A stretch of DNA of 50,152 bases from Planctomycetota bacterium (GTDB lineage Bacteria > Planctomycetota > J058): positions 1 through 50,152 of the forward strand of contig JAESQQ010000351.1 of NCBI GenBank assembly GCA_016765095.1, written 5' to 3'. A program made the position numbers and the translations under genes. Below, one piece after another: positions 15,802-27,005 of this stretch. Each line of letters opens with the position of its first letter. Position 1 is the stretch's first letter. A model generated the notes under the pieces. The model saw only the letters and a program-made list of their open reading frames with translations, ran no database searches and was not told the DNA's origin.

Positions 15802-18042
15802 TTAGTAGACCTCGCGCTTCTTGGCCTTGACGACCTTGAAGCCGGCGATCAGGGTCCCGAAGCTGGCCCGGAGTCCGTCGAAATCAGCCTCTTGGGCGCT
15901 GCAGGAGACGGTCCAGAGCCGCCCTCCGGCGAGGACCGTCAGCTGACGGTAGTGGCGCCCCTTGCGGCGGAACTCGACTTCGAAGCCGTCGCGCTTGCCG
16001 CGGGCGGTGACGCCAGCCGCGAGGAGCTGAACGCCGCTGCGCTCGAGCTGCTTGGTCAGCCGGCGTCCAAAGACGTCCAAGTTCGCGCCGCGCGCGGGAC
16101 GAACCGTCACGATCGCTCGCGAGCGCTTGGAGAACTGGCCGTGAACGACCCCCTTCTTGGGGTCGCCGGGGACCGTGCCGTCGAGGACCTGAGTCACGCT
16201 GAGCTGATAGCCGGCGTGAATCAAGCGGTGCACGGCAGCCTTCGAGGCGCTGCCGGGCTGATCGACCCAGGGAGCGAGCTCGGCGAGCTCGTCGCGCATG
16301 GCCTGGACCTGGCCCTTGCGGGCCGAGAGGACGATCGCCACGGTCTGTCCCTCGCCGCCGCCGACGAAGTGAATCAGGGTCCGATCCCCGTTCTTCTCGT
16401 CCTTGGCCTCGAGGCCCTTGCCACGGGCCACCTGAGCGTCGCTGACGGTCCAGCCTCGGCCCTCCATCTCACGGCGAGCCTGGGTGACCGCTTGGCCGAG
16501 GTCGAAGGGCATCGCCATGATCCGAATCGCCTTGTCTTTGCCCTTCTGATAGAAGGCCGCCGTCATCTCGGCGAACTCGGCGATCGGCTCTTCCTTGGCC
16601 TCGTAGCCGCTCGGGAGCGCGAAGCTCAGGCCGAGAGATTCGACTCGGACCAGGCCACCCGCGCCCGAGGACGCCTTTGAGGAAGTCCGCGCGGGTGCCG
16701 GCGCCTCTTCAGCGGTCGTGCTCGGGGTGAAGTCCGAGAGGGGGGGCTTCTTGGTCATGGCCGGCATTGGAGCGTAGCGGGTCTCTAGCTTGAGGGACTT
16801 GAAGGCCTTGGTGACGAGCTTCTTGAGCTCGGCGCCCTTGCTCCCATAGACCCAGAGGACCTCGGTCCCGCGCCGGACGAGGTGGCTGCCGGGGCGCTTC
16901 TTCTTGAGGGCGGTCCGATAGGTGTTTTCGAACACAGCTGCCTGAGTTTCGCTGTCCCAAGTGCTCAACCAGATCACCACGACTCGCCCGTCTGCGGTCT
17001 CGAAGCCTGCGAAGCGATCGCCGTCCCAGCCGTGCACGGCCTTGTTGGCGACGCCCTTGGGCGTTCCCAGGGCGCGCAGAAGGAGGCTCGCGCTGAACTC
17101 GCCCAAGGTGTTCTCGTAGAGCTCGGTCGGCTTCTTGCCGAGGATCTTGCTCAGGCTGCCGGGGAGGGAGATCTCGAGGGGCTCGTCCCGCTCACCAAAG
17201 TACTTCTCGGGGTGAAGGATCTGCTCGGTCGAGCTGGGGGGGTCGTTGAAGAACTTGTTGAGCCCCTGCCAGCCGAACTTCCGCTGAAGGTCCTGAACGA
17301 ACTCGGCGCCCTGGGTGTAGGGGAACATCATGTTTTCGATCAAGTAGGGCGGGATCTTGCGGAACTTCGCGCCTTCCGGGCTCATCTTGAGCATCATCTC
17401 CTGCATGCGGTTCAGCTGGCGCATGTCGGCCTTGCCGCGGCCCATTTTGCCGAACAGGTGACTCATTCCGATCAGCTGGGCCTCGCCCTCGATCAGTCCC
17501 TTGTAGGCCTGAAGGCGATCCTCGTGATCTCCGAGCACGTCGAACCAGCGGTCGAGCGCGAAGTTCTGGTCTTGGAGCGCGTGGTGGAGCTCGTGGGCCA
17601 TGACCATTTGGTCGTTCAGCTTCTGCTCGGCGCCGCCGCCCATCGGGCGCTCGATCAGGAACAGCTCCTTCTTCTCGGGGTCGTAGAACCCACCAATCTG
17701 CTCGCTCATGAACTTGATCAGGGCCGCACGCAGCTCATAGTCCTGGGGGAGGAGGCCGAAGGCCTTGATCACCTTCTCTTGCTTGGCCATTTCCGCTGCG
17801 GAGGCTTCCTCGTCGAAGCTCTCGCGGATCATCTTCTTGAGGACCTCCGGCTTTTGGACGTCTGCCTTGACGGGGGCTTGATACTTCAGCCCGCGCATTT
17901 CGGCGACTTCCTCCATGATCTGGCGGACGTCCTTGAGAATCGGGTGTTCGCTCTGGGCCTGGGCCTGAGGGGCGGCTATGAAGCCAGCGCCGATCAGGCA
18001 GGAGCCAAATACGAGGGTCGGGATGATGGTTGGGGTGCGCAT
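15802..18042 (-). CDS. Secreted HELHH zinc metallopeptidase
   Basis: The ATG at 18042 is followed by a Sec signal peptide (residues 1-27, ending APQAQA), and AGAGGAGG lies about 10 bases upstream. The catalytic part holds VMAHELHHALQDQ (about residue 147), giving the two His ligands and catalytic Glu of an HExxH zinc protease. LIEGEAQLIG about 40 residues later probably supplies the third ligand, as in gluzincins. The protease region ends near residue 450. The last 300 residues form two beta-rich modules (from LGLSFALPSGYEA and from HAGYQLSV) that look like substrate-binding or envelope domains. It is exported; the target is unknown. A strong terminator follows the gene. Confidence 0.75.
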   Translation of the reverse strand: MRTPTIIPTLVFGSCLIGAGFIAAPQAQAQSEHPILKDVRQIMEEVAEMRGLKYQAPVKADVQKPEVLKKMIRESFDEEASAAEMAKQEKVIKAFGLLPQDYELRAALIKFMSEQIGGFYDPEKKELFLIERPMGGGAEQKLNDQMVMAHELHHALQDQNFALDRWFDVLGDHEDRLQAYKGLIEGEAQLIGMSHLFGKMGRGKADMRQLNRMQEMMLKMSPEGAKFRKIPPYLIENMMFPYTQGAEFVQDLQRKFGWQGLNKFFNDPPSSTEQILHPEKYFGERDEPLEISLPGSLSKILGKKPTELYENTLGEFSASLLLRALGTPKGVANKAVHGWDGDRFAGFETADGRVVVIWLSTWDSETQAAVFENTYRTALKKKRPGSHLVRRGTEVLWVYGSKGAELKKLVTKAFKSLKLETRYAPMPAMTKKPPLSDFTPSTTAEEAPAPARTSSKASSGAGGLVRVESLGLSFALPSGYEAKEEPIAEFAEMTAAFYQKGKDKAIRIMAMPFDLGQAVTQARREMEGRGWTVSDAQVARGKGLEAKDEKNGDRTLIHFVGGGEGQTVAIVLSARKGQVQAMRDELAELAPWVDQPGSASKAAVHRLIHAGYQLSVTQVLDGTVPGDPKKGVVHGQFSKRSRAIVTVRPARGANLDVFGRRLTKQLERSGVQLLAAGVTARGKRDGFEVEFRRKGRHYRQLTVLAGGRLWTVSCSAQEADFDGLRASFGTLIAGFKVVKAKKREVY

Positions 18043-18231
18043 CTCGCGTAGTCCTCCTCTGAGGCCGCACCTCTGCACCCCAGGGGGGGTGCGCGCAGCC
18101 GAGACATGTGGGATCTACGGAGATGGAGCGCGGACCGTTTGCTCTCTGCCGCGGCGCGTCAAAAACGCGATCTCGCGTGGCGACCGAATCACGAACTCCG
18201 CTCTACTGAGGAATTGACTTAGTAAGCGGAG

Positions 18232-18309
18232 CACGATTCTGACCGAGGTCGCCCTCCTGGCGAAGGGGAGTCGTGAGACCCCACTCGCGGGCGACCTCTC
18301 AGAATCGTG
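18232..18309. other. Large imperfect palindrome / cruciform-capable hairpin
   Basis: The left arm (18232-18254) and right arm (18289-18309) are complementary over 21 bases with only a 2-base bulge. The inner 34 bases can pair further through gcga/tcgc and gggg/cccc. It starts 9 bases after the stop of the 18319-18900 gene and 190 bases upstream of the metalloprotease start. It has no T-tract on either strand. It could be a Rho-type or bidirectional terminator, a structured leader or small RNA, or a dispersed palindromic element. Confidence 0.6.
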
Positions 18310-18318
18310 GCCTCCGGT

Positions 18319-18900
18319 TTAGAAGCTGCGGATCACGCAGCGCTTGATGCCGGCCTCACCCGCGAGCTGCCCCACCGAGTCGTCAGGCCACATGTTCGCC
18401 AAGCAAACGTAGATATGCGCGGCGATTGGGTAGTTATTGCCCTTTCTGTCTTCGAGCATGATGCCGTAGAGGTCGAGGGCCTCGGCCACAAGATCGTCAG
18501 AGGCAGCGACCCTTGCGTCGGGTTTGCTGCCGTCTGGGAAGAGCCAGGGGGTGAACCCCTCCTCCTGCAGGCCTTCTTTCATGTCGTACTTCTTAATGAC
18601 CCATTCGCCGTCGGCTTCCATGACCCCGCTGAAGTCGTAGGCGTCTTCGTCGACGAAGAGTTCGATCCACTTCTCGAGGTTCTTTTTCGCCGCGTCTCCG
18701 CGCATCGTCTCGTTCTGAATCACAATGCAGGTCAGCATGTTCTTGGCCGCGTCCGGTTGGAGCGGATCGGCTGCGTACTTCTTTATTTGTCGCGGGACGC
18801 CAGGCCCAAGGACGACGACCGGGGCTGCGAGGATGAGGAGGAACACAACCACATAAGCCCTGAACTTGAGGTCCTTTTTCGACTCTTCGCTGCGTGCCAT
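18319..18900 (-). CDS. Single-helix anchored protein of unknown function
   Basis: The ATG at 18900 has CGGAGG 5 bases upstream; the open frame upstream of it is a shadow. The product is 193 residues. It has a charged 12-residue N-terminus, one hydrophobic helix (YVVVFLLILAAPVVVLG, about residues 15-32), then a soluble domain of about 160 residues with NMLTCIVIQNETMRGD and EKWIELFVDEDAYDFSG. It lacks a cleavage site, so it is probably a membrane-anchored protein facing the periplasm. No family is recognised. Confidence 0.7.
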   Translation of the reverse strand: MARSEESKKDLKFRAYVVVFLLILAAPVVVLGPGVPRQIKKYAADPLQPDAAKNMLTCIVIQNETMRGDAAKKNLEKWIELFVDEDAYDFSGVMEADGEWVIKKYDMKEGLQEEGFTPWLFPDGSKPDARVAASDDLVAEALDLYGIMLEDRKGNNYPIAAHIYVCLANMWPDDSVGQLAGEAGIKRCVIRSF

Positions 18901-21470
<2,570 letters not shown>

Positions 21471-21501
21471 GGTGGGGGTGAGTGGGCAACATTCAAAGCG
21501 G

Positions 21502-21530
21502 GAGACAGAGGTCGGGAGTCGGGCTATAGT
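21502..21530 (+). promoter_or_regulatory. Possible promoter for the gene at 21555
   Basis: A TATAGT hexamer at 21525-21530 sits 17 bp downstream of gagaca (21502-21507), which resembles a weak -35. It lies 24 bp before the likely TTG start and 31 bp after the ligA stop. Position and spacing support a sigma-70-type promoter, but the -35 match is poor. Confidence 0.3.
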
Positions 21531-21554
21531 CTGGAGACCTTCGGGAGCCACTTT

Positions 21555-22244
21555 TTGCAGTACTACGTAGGCGTCGACGACGACCGCCACATGGTCGATC
21601 ACCCACCTCTCTTCGCATGCGAATGGGAGGGGCGTAAGACTCTGCTTACGCTCAACGCGTCGTTTGTCGACGCGCTCCTGGCCACCGCTGAAGACATCAT
21701 GCCTGGGAACCCCGGCGAGATCGCGGGGATCTATTTCAAGCCTGTAGAGGCGACGTTCACGCTCCACAGCTTCCTGATTCCGCCCAAGATCGTTCTCTAC
21801 AACCCAGACAGCATTCGCGGGCCAGAGGCGCTGCCGTATCTGGTGGTCTTGATCGACAAGAAGTTCTTTGGGATCCCGGCCGTCTATCTCACGCCCGATC
21901 GTTTCGAAGGCTGCGACGGCCTCAAGCACATGAAGGTCAAACCGCGGCAGGCGCGTCGCCCGCCCGGGAGTTCGATGGCTCAATCCGGCAAGCGGCGGGC
22001 CGCTCAGCCCACCCAGGATCGCCCGAAGCGTCGCCCTCAAGGCCAGGGTCCTCAAGGCCAAGGCAAGGGACCTCAAGGCCAAGGCAAGGGACCTCCCAAG
22101 GGACCTCCTCGCCAGGGCGGCCGCCCTCCCCAGCAGGGACGCCCCGATCCAGATCGACGGCCTCCGGGCAAGCAGCGTCCTCGTCGTCCGAACGAGAGCG
22201 GCAGCCGTGGCGAGGCAGCCGGTCGACGCCCGCCTCCTCGTTAG
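21555..22244 (+). CDS. Unknown protein with disordered basic Gln/Gly/Pro-rich tail
   Basis: TTG at 21555 has CGGGAG about 8 bases upstream. Residues 1-130 look like a folded alpha/beta domain (YYVGVDDDRHMVDHPPLF, TLLTLNASFVDALL, ALPYLVVLIDKKFF). Residues 130-229 are low-complexity and strongly basic, containing repeated PQGQGKG heptads and many Arg, Lys, Pro and Gly. Such tails often bind RNA or other nucleic acid. The last 38 bases overlap the shikimate kinase frame if that uses its GTG start. I do not recognise the folded domain. Confidence 0.6.
   Translation: MQYYVGVDDDRHMVDHPPLFACEWEGRKTLLTLNASFVDALLATAEDIMPGNPGEIAGIYFKPVEATFTLHSFLIPPKIVLYNPDSIRGPEALPYLVVLIDKKFFGIPAVYLTPDRFEGCDGLKHMKVKPRQARRPPGSSMAQSGKRRAAQPTQDRPKRRPQGQGPQGQGKGPQGQGKGPPKGPPRQGGRPPQQGRPDPDRRPPGKQRPRRPNESGSRGEAAGRRPPPR
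22050..22091. repeat. Two perfect 21-bp tandem units encoding PQGQGKG
   Basis: Units at 22050-22070 and 22071-22091 are identical, preceded by a degenerate partial unit. They expand the disordered tail of the 21555 gene. Confidence 0.9.
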
Positions 22245-22827
22245 GTTGCCCGCTTCGCACGGCCCCCAGGCGTTCCCGCGCGAGCGCCCTCTCCCGCCCC
22301 CACCTTGGGTCCTCGTCGGTCTCCGCGGCGCTGGCAAGACGACCGTTGGGCGGGCCCTGGCGACGCTCAGCGGACGCGCCTTCGTCGACTTGGACCAAGT
22401 CCTCGAGCGTCGAACGGGGAGTTCGATCGCGACCCTCCTCGACGAGGGAGAGGCTCGCTTTCGTCAGCTGGAGGCCGACCTCCTCCGAACCTCGCTCGAA
22501 CTGCTCTGTCTCGGGACTCCCCAAGCCGCTGTCCTCGCGACGGGCGGGGGCGTCGTGCTCGACCCCGAGAGCCGGAGGCTGTTGGCGGCGCTCCCCGTGA
22601 TCTACCTCGAGGCGAGTCCGGCGCTCCTCGCGAGCCGAGTCGGGGCGGACGCACAGGAGCGACCGGCCCTCGTTTCGGGCGGGCCCCTCGCCGAGGCCGA
22701 GGCCCTCCTCGCCGTGCGAGGGGCCTTCTACTCGGAGCTCGCGACCCACGTCCTCGACGCTTCCCTGCCCCCAGACGAGGTCGCCGCCGCGGCCTACGCC
22801 TGCCTGGGAGGCGAGGCTGCAGGTTGA
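22207..22827 (+). CDS. aroK: Shikimate kinase
   Basis: The enzyme phosphorylates shikimate to shikimate 3-phosphate in the chorismate (aromatic amino acid) pathway in the cytosol. Visible are VGLRGAGKTTVGRAL (Walker A), FVDLDQVLERRTGSSI (substrate-binding Asp region), EARFRQLEADLL, VLATGGGVVLD (Gly-rich shikimate site) and an Arg-containing lid around QERPALV. The GTG at 22207 overlaps the upstream gene by 38 bases. A TTG at 22246, just after the upstream stop, gives a protein closer to the usual 170 residues and is an equally good start. Operon partnership with the basic-tailed protein is inferred from the overlap. Confidence 0.92.
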   Translation: MARQPVDARLLVRLPASHGPQAFPRERPLPPPPWVLVGLRGAGKTTVGRALATLSGRAFVDLDQVLERRTGSSIATLLDEGEARFRQLEADLLRTSLELLCLGTPQAAVLATGGGVVLDPESRRLLAALPVIYLEASPALLASRVGADAQERPALVSGGPLAEAEALLAVRGAFYSELATHVLDASLPPDEVAAAAYACLGGEAAG

Positions 22828-22860
22828 CACCAAGGCGCGTGAGCGGCGAAGCTCTCGCTC

Positions 22861-23280
22861 ATGAGTGAACTCCTCGTCCCCTCCCATTTCGTCGCCAACA
22901 AAGAGCGCCCGTACGGTCCCTTCGACCGCGACTTCTTCGCGAGTCAGTTCAACGCCGGTGTCGCTCCCCGCTGCGATTTGTTCGCCGACGGCGAAGTCCC
23001 CGTCGTCGAGCTCCAGCTCGCCAACGGAGAGACCTGCGACGTGTTCGCCTTCCAGGCCTTCGAAGAGGACCACATTGTTGCGCAGCTCTTCGACGACCCC
23101 CCAGATTGCAAGAGCTTCTACGTGAGCTTCATTCGCTACGAGACGGTGTTTCGGGTCAACATTCGCTACTACGAGCCGCCCAAGCGACCCTTCGGATTTA
23201 AGCCCGTGCCCGCGCTCGTAAAGGGGAAGCCAGCTGCTGCCCTGGGCATGACGCAGGCCGAACCTGACCCCGAAGAGTAG
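22861..23280 (+). CDS. Small cytosolic protein of unknown function
   Basis: The 139-residue protein starts at ATG 22861 and has no signal peptide or membrane helix. It is compact and aromatic-rich (PYGPFDRDFFASQFN, KSFYVSFIRYETVFRVNIRYYEPP), consistent with a small beta-rich domain with an acidic C-terminus (AEPDPEE). It lies between aroK and the beta-propeller gene with short gaps (33 and 4 bases), suggesting one transcript. I do not recognise it. Confidence 0.6.
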   Translation: MSELLVPSHFVANKERPYGPFDRDFFASQFNAGVAPRCDLFADGEVPVVELQLANGETCDVFAFQAFEEDHIVAQLFDDPPDCKSFYVSFIRYETVFRVNIRYYEPPKRPFGFKPVPALVKGKPAAALGMTQAEPDPEE

Positions 23281-23284
23281 TCAG

Positions 23285-24901
23285 GTGCAGCGGTTCTTGG
23301 CGCTGGCCTTGGGCGTCGGCCTGGTGCTTGGGGTCGCAGGGCGAGCCAACGCCCAGTCGCCGACACCAGCCACGGCCCGACCCGATCTCAAGACGCTGCG
23401 GGCCCGCGGGGTTCGGACTCGAGCCCGACTCGAGAAGGAGTTCGCGCGCTGGACGCTTCTGTTCCCGACTCGGCAGGGCGCTCAAGTCGAGGTCGAAGTG
23501 GTTCGGACTCCCTTTGCGGTTCGGCGTGTGATTCGCCTCCGCCTCCCCGAACGTCCGGCGCGCGAGGTGTTGCGCGTGATCGAGCGCGAGGGCTCTTGGT
23601 ACGTCAGCGAGGCCGGCGGGACGCGCGGAGTCTACGCCCCCCGGACGGCGCCCTTCCTGTTCTCCCGTGCCTATCGCTATCTGGACGCGGCGCGGCTCCC
23701 GCTCGTGAGCGCACAGCTAGGGACCGCTGCCGGGCGCGAGGGCGAGCGCCTCGCCTACCGGCGCCCGTTGACTCCCTTTCAGCGGCGCGGCCTCGAGCGC
23801 GTGGTCGCCGTTCTCCGCCGGCGAAGGGGTCTCGGGAAGACCCCCCAGGTCAAGGCCAGGCTCCGCCAGGCTCTCCACGCGCTTGAAGAGGGCGAGCGGG
23901 TCCTCGTGGATCCTGTCCTCGGGTTTGAGGTCGCGTTTGGGCCTCCTGGCTTTCGGGCTCGGTTGGCCGCCTTCCAGTGGGTCAAGGACCTCGACTTGGG
24001 CGTGTTCGCGACCGACGGTCCCGTCTTGGTCGATCAGCGGAAGCTCACCTTGGCCAAAGGGCTCAAGGCTGAGTGGGTCCAGTTCGCTCACGCCGGACTT
24101 TGGCGAGCGGGCATGCGCCGGATCGACCTCGACCTTCGCGAGATCGAACTCTCGAGCGGGACGGTTCGGCGTCCCCCCGTCTCGCTCTCCTATGCGCTCC
24201 CCGGCCCGCGCCTGCCCGATGGGGGCCGTCTCGTGCGCGCCAGCGACGTTCACGGTCTCGGCCTCTACCGAGTCAGCCCGACGGGCGTAGCCCGTCGCCT
24301 CGGGGGGACTGCGCTTCGGGCGGGAGCTTGCCAAGCCAGCACGCTCAGCCCGGACGGAAAGACCGTGGCTGTCCTTCACGTGCGCGACGAGGAGCGGGGG
24401 GAGGCCCAGTTAACGCTGATCGACCTCGCGACTGAGCGCGTGAGCCGGATCGGCGTCCCCTTTCACGCTGGCGAGACCTTGAGTTGGTTCCCTGACGGAA
24501 AGTCGCTCCTCGTCGCCCGCCGCGAGCGAATCCTCCCCGACGCTCCGCCCTACTCGGCCGTGCTCCGCGTTCACGTCCTCGGAGGACGGTTCGAGAACCT
24601 CCGTCGCGGCGACGCGCCCGTGTTCATTCTGGAGGGCAAACGAATCCTCTACCGAGACAAGCGCGGCCGCTGGAACTACTGCCAGGCGGACGGGACGGGC
24701 CCCCGCCAGTTCGGAAACGGCCTCAGCGAGCACGGGAGCCCCGCTCCCGGTCCCCGCGGCGAGCGGCTCCTTATGATCGAGGCCAACTCCGAAGGCCCTC
24801 GCCCCGTCGTGGTCGACGCTCGCACTGGGCGCAGCACCCCGCTCCCACTCGACGAGGTCCAGAGCGAGGGGCTCTGGGGCCTCCCGACTTGGGGGTCGTA
24901 G
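23285..24901 (+). CDS. Secreted TolB/WD40-like beta-propeller protein
   Basis: The GTG at 23285 lies 4 bases after the previous stop and is followed by a Sec signal peptide ending GRANAQ. Residues 30-320 form an unrecognised, Arg-rich, mainly beta domain. Residues 325-530 show repeated blade motifs: STLSPDGKTVAVLHV, LSWFPDGKSLLVARR and a final GPRGERLLMIEANS, the S/G-PDG-x-x-hydrophobic pattern of TolB/PD40 propellers. Such domains bind proteins or carbohydrates in the periplasm. The stop is 6 bases from that of the convergent YyaL-like gene. Confidence 0.7.
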   Translation: MQRFLALALGVGLVLGVAGRANAQSPTPATARPDLKTLRARGVRTRARLEKEFARWTLLFPTRQGAQVEVEVVRTPFAVRRVIRLRLPERPAREVLRVIEREGSWYVSEAGGTRGVYAPRTAPFLFSRAYRYLDAARLPLVSAQLGTAAGREGERLAYRRPLTPFQRRGLERVVAVLRRRRGLGKTPQVKARLRQALHALEEGERVLVDPVLGFEVAFGPPGFRARLAAFQWVKDLDLGVFATDGPVLVDQRKLTLAKGLKAEWVQFAHAGLWRAGMRRIDLDLREIELSSGTVRRPPVSLSYALPGPRLPDGGRLVRASDVHGLGLYRVSPTGVARRLGGTALRAGACQASTLSPDGKTVAVLHVRDEERGEAQLTLIDLATERVSRIGVPFHAGETLSWFPDGKSLLVARRERILPDAPPYSAVLRVHVLGGRFENLRRGDAPVFILEGKRILYRDKRGRWNYCQADGTGPRQFGNGLSEHGSPAPGPRGERLLMIEANSEGPRPVVVDARTGRSTPLPLDEVQSEGLWGLPTWGS

Positions 24902-24907
24902 CAGGCC

Positions 24908-26977
24908 CTACGCGAGCGCGCGCTCCATGGCGTCGGCGACTTGAGCTGGGTCGCGGACAGGGCTCAGGCACGTCCCCTGGCGGCATATGTAGAGGGTCGC
25001 TCCCTCCGGGCTCGGGGCGCGGCCGCGGAGGAGCGGGAGCTCTTCGTCTCCGGCGTCGGGGGCCGTGGCGTGGGCCACGACTGTGTTCGGGAGGTAGCGC
25101 GAATTGAAGGCCCGCCACAGGTCGCGGCGCGTGGGGTCCTCCTTGTCACCCGAGAGCACGACTTCGAGCGGGCTCTGGGCGAGGAAGTCGGCCGCCGCGA
25201 GGGCTGTGCAGAATCCTCGCGGCTGCTCCTGTACCTGGAGTCCGTAGCCTTCGAGTGCGCTCTTGGCGACCTCGTGCAAGTCGGGCGACTCGAGGTGGAC
25301 CGCGAGCCGGGCCAGGGCGTGGGCCGCGACTGAGTTTGGGCTCGGCGTCGCGCCGTCGTGGCCCTCGCGATAGCGAATGATCAACTCCCCGTGCCCGAGG
25401 GGGGTGTGAAAGAAGCCGCCCCCGTCCGGATCGGCGAAGTCTTGGAGCATTCGCTCGGAGAGGACTGCGGCGGCGGCGAGGTTGCGCCTGGCTCCGCCGG
25501 CCTCGTAGAGGTCGAGCAACCCAGCGCAGAGGTAGGCGTAGTCCTCTAGGACTGCAGCCACGTGGGACTGGCCCGCTCGGTAGACGCGAAAGAGCCCCGC
25601 GTCGGGTCGGACCATTCGCTCGAGCAAGAACCCGGCGGTCTTCTCGGCGGCTTCGAGGTAGCGCTCCTCGCCGAGGACTCGGGCGCCCGCCGCGAAGGCT
25701 GAGAGCGCGAGGCCGTTCCAGCTCGTGAGGATCTTGTCGTCGAGGCTCGGGTGGACTCGGTGGAGGCGTGCGCCGTAGAGCTCCTTGCGAGCCGCGAGGA
25801 CCGTGCGACGGAGGTCCCGCGGTTCAAGCCCGAGCTCGCTCGCGACTTCTTCGAGGCTGCGCGGAGTGTGGAGGACGTTGGTCCCCTCCCAGTTGCCCGC
25901 TTCGGTCGCCCCGTAGTAGGCCGCGACCTGCGGGGTCCGCTCGGGGCCGAGGACCGCCTCGAGCTCGGCGATCGTCCAGCAGAAGAACTTGCCCTCGACG
26001 CCCTCTGAGGCCGCGTCGGTCGCTGAGTAGAAGGCGCCCTCCGGCGAGAGCATTTCGCGGAGGAGGTAGTCGAGCGTCTCTCGAGCGACTTCGCGCAGGC
26101 GTCCCTCGCCTGAGGCCTGGTAGCCAGCGAGGTAGGCGGGGATCAGGAGCGCGTTGTCGTAGAGCATCTTCTCGAAGTGGGGGACGAGCCAGGCGGCGTC
26201 CGTCGAGTAGCGCGCGAAGCCCCCGCCCAGGTGGTCGTAGATTCCGCCCGCGCCCATGGCGAGCAGGGTCTGGGTGGCCATGTCGAGGGAGGCCTCGTCT
26301 CCGCTCTGGGCGTGGTGGCGGAGCAGGAGCTGAATCGCCTCGGCGCGAGGGAACTTCGGGGCGGGGCCAAACCCTCCCCGCTTGGCGTCGTAGCGCGCCG
26401 CGAGCGCGGTCCGCGCAGCCTCGAGCAAGGCGGGGGCGAGGGGCCCTTGCTGGGAGCGCTCGGTCCCTTCGCGGAGGAGCCTCGTGAGGGCCTCGGCCGT
26501 CTTGCCGACGTCGGTCCGCTTGGTCTTCCAGGCCTCGGCCAGGGCGCGACAGACGCTCTTCCAGGCGGGCATTTGCCCGTCGGTCGGGGGGAAGTAGGTG
26601 CCGGCGAAGAAGGGCTCGAGCTTGGGGGTCAGGAACACGTTCATGGGCCAGCCTCCGTGGCCCTGATTGAGGGCGAGGGTGGCCTGCATGTAGATCTCGT
26701 CCAGATCGGGGCGCTCCTCGCGGTCGACTTTAATGCTCACGAAGTGCTCGTTCATGAGCTCCGCGGTTGATTCGTCCTCAAAGGACTCGCGCTCCATGAC
26801 GTGGCACCAGTGGCAGGCGCTGTAGCCGACGCTGAGCAGGATCGGTTTGTCTTCGAGGCGGGCCTTGGTCAGGGCCTCTTCGCCCCACGGATACCAGTCG
26901 ACGGGGTTGTGGGCGTGCTGGAGGAGATAGGGGCTCGTGGAGGCCGCGAGGCGGTTGGTGTGGGGGGCGTCGCTCAT
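24908..26977 (-). CDS. YyaL/SSP411-type protein: thioredoxin-like (DUF255) domain fused to (alpha/alpha)6 barrel
   Basis: The protein begins with the family signature [14 protein letters not shown], then a thioredoxin-like fold with the CxxC motif SACHWCHVM (about residues 53-61) and [10 protein letters not shown] at the cis-Pro region. From about residue 190 it is an N-acylglucosamine-epimerase-like helical barrel ([37 protein letters not shown]). Length (689) matches the family. The bacterial members' reaction is not settled; a redox or sugar-related function is proposed in general. I chose the ATG at 26977 over the GTG 9 bases upstream. It lies 28 bases after the kinase gene and is probably co-transcribed with it. 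Confidence 0.9.
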   Translation of the reverse strand: MSDAPHTNRLAASTSPYLLQHAHNPVDWYPWGEEALTKARLEDKPILLSVGYSACHWCHVMERESFEDESTAELMNEHFVSIKVDREERPDLDEIYMQATLALNQGHGGWPMNVFLTPKLEPFFAGTYFPPTDGQMPAWKSVCRALAEAWKTKRTDVGKTAEALTRLLREGTERSQQGPLAPALLEAARTALAARYDAKRGGFGPAPKFPRAEAIQLLLRHHAQSGDEASLDMATQTLLAMGAGGIYDHLGGGFARYSTDAAWLVPHFEKMLYDNALLIPAYLAGYQASGEGRLREVARETLDYLLREMLSPEGAFYSATDAASEGVEGKFFCWTIAELEAVLGPERTPQVAAYYGATEAGNWEGTNVLHTPRSLEEVASELGLEPRDLRRTVLAARKELYGARLHRVHPSLDDKILTSWNGLALSAFAAGARVLGEERYLEAAEKTAGFLLERMVRPDAGLFRVYRAGQSHVAAVLEDYAYLCAGLLDLYEAGGARRNLAAAAVLSERMLQDFADPDGGGFFHTPLGHGELIIRYREGHDGATPSPNSVAAHALARLAVHLESPDLHEVAKSALEGYGLQVQEQPRGFCTALAAADFLAQSPLEVVLSGDKEDPTRRDLWRAFNSRYLPNTVVAHATAPDAGDEELPLLRGRAPSPEGATLYICRQGTCLSPVRDPAQVADAMERALA

Positions 26978-27005
26978 GTCGCGCACCCTACCCGGCTCGT
27001 CTGGC

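Noticed and set aside
16882-18051. 389-codon plus-strand frame opposite the metalloprotease
   Set aside because: Antisense shadow of a gene with a signal peptide and HELHH motif; it has no motifs of its own.
18232-18309. tRNA-Sec (selC) as an explanation for the large hairpin
   Set aside because: There is no T-loop, anticodon arm or cloverleaf; it is a simple long-range palindrome.
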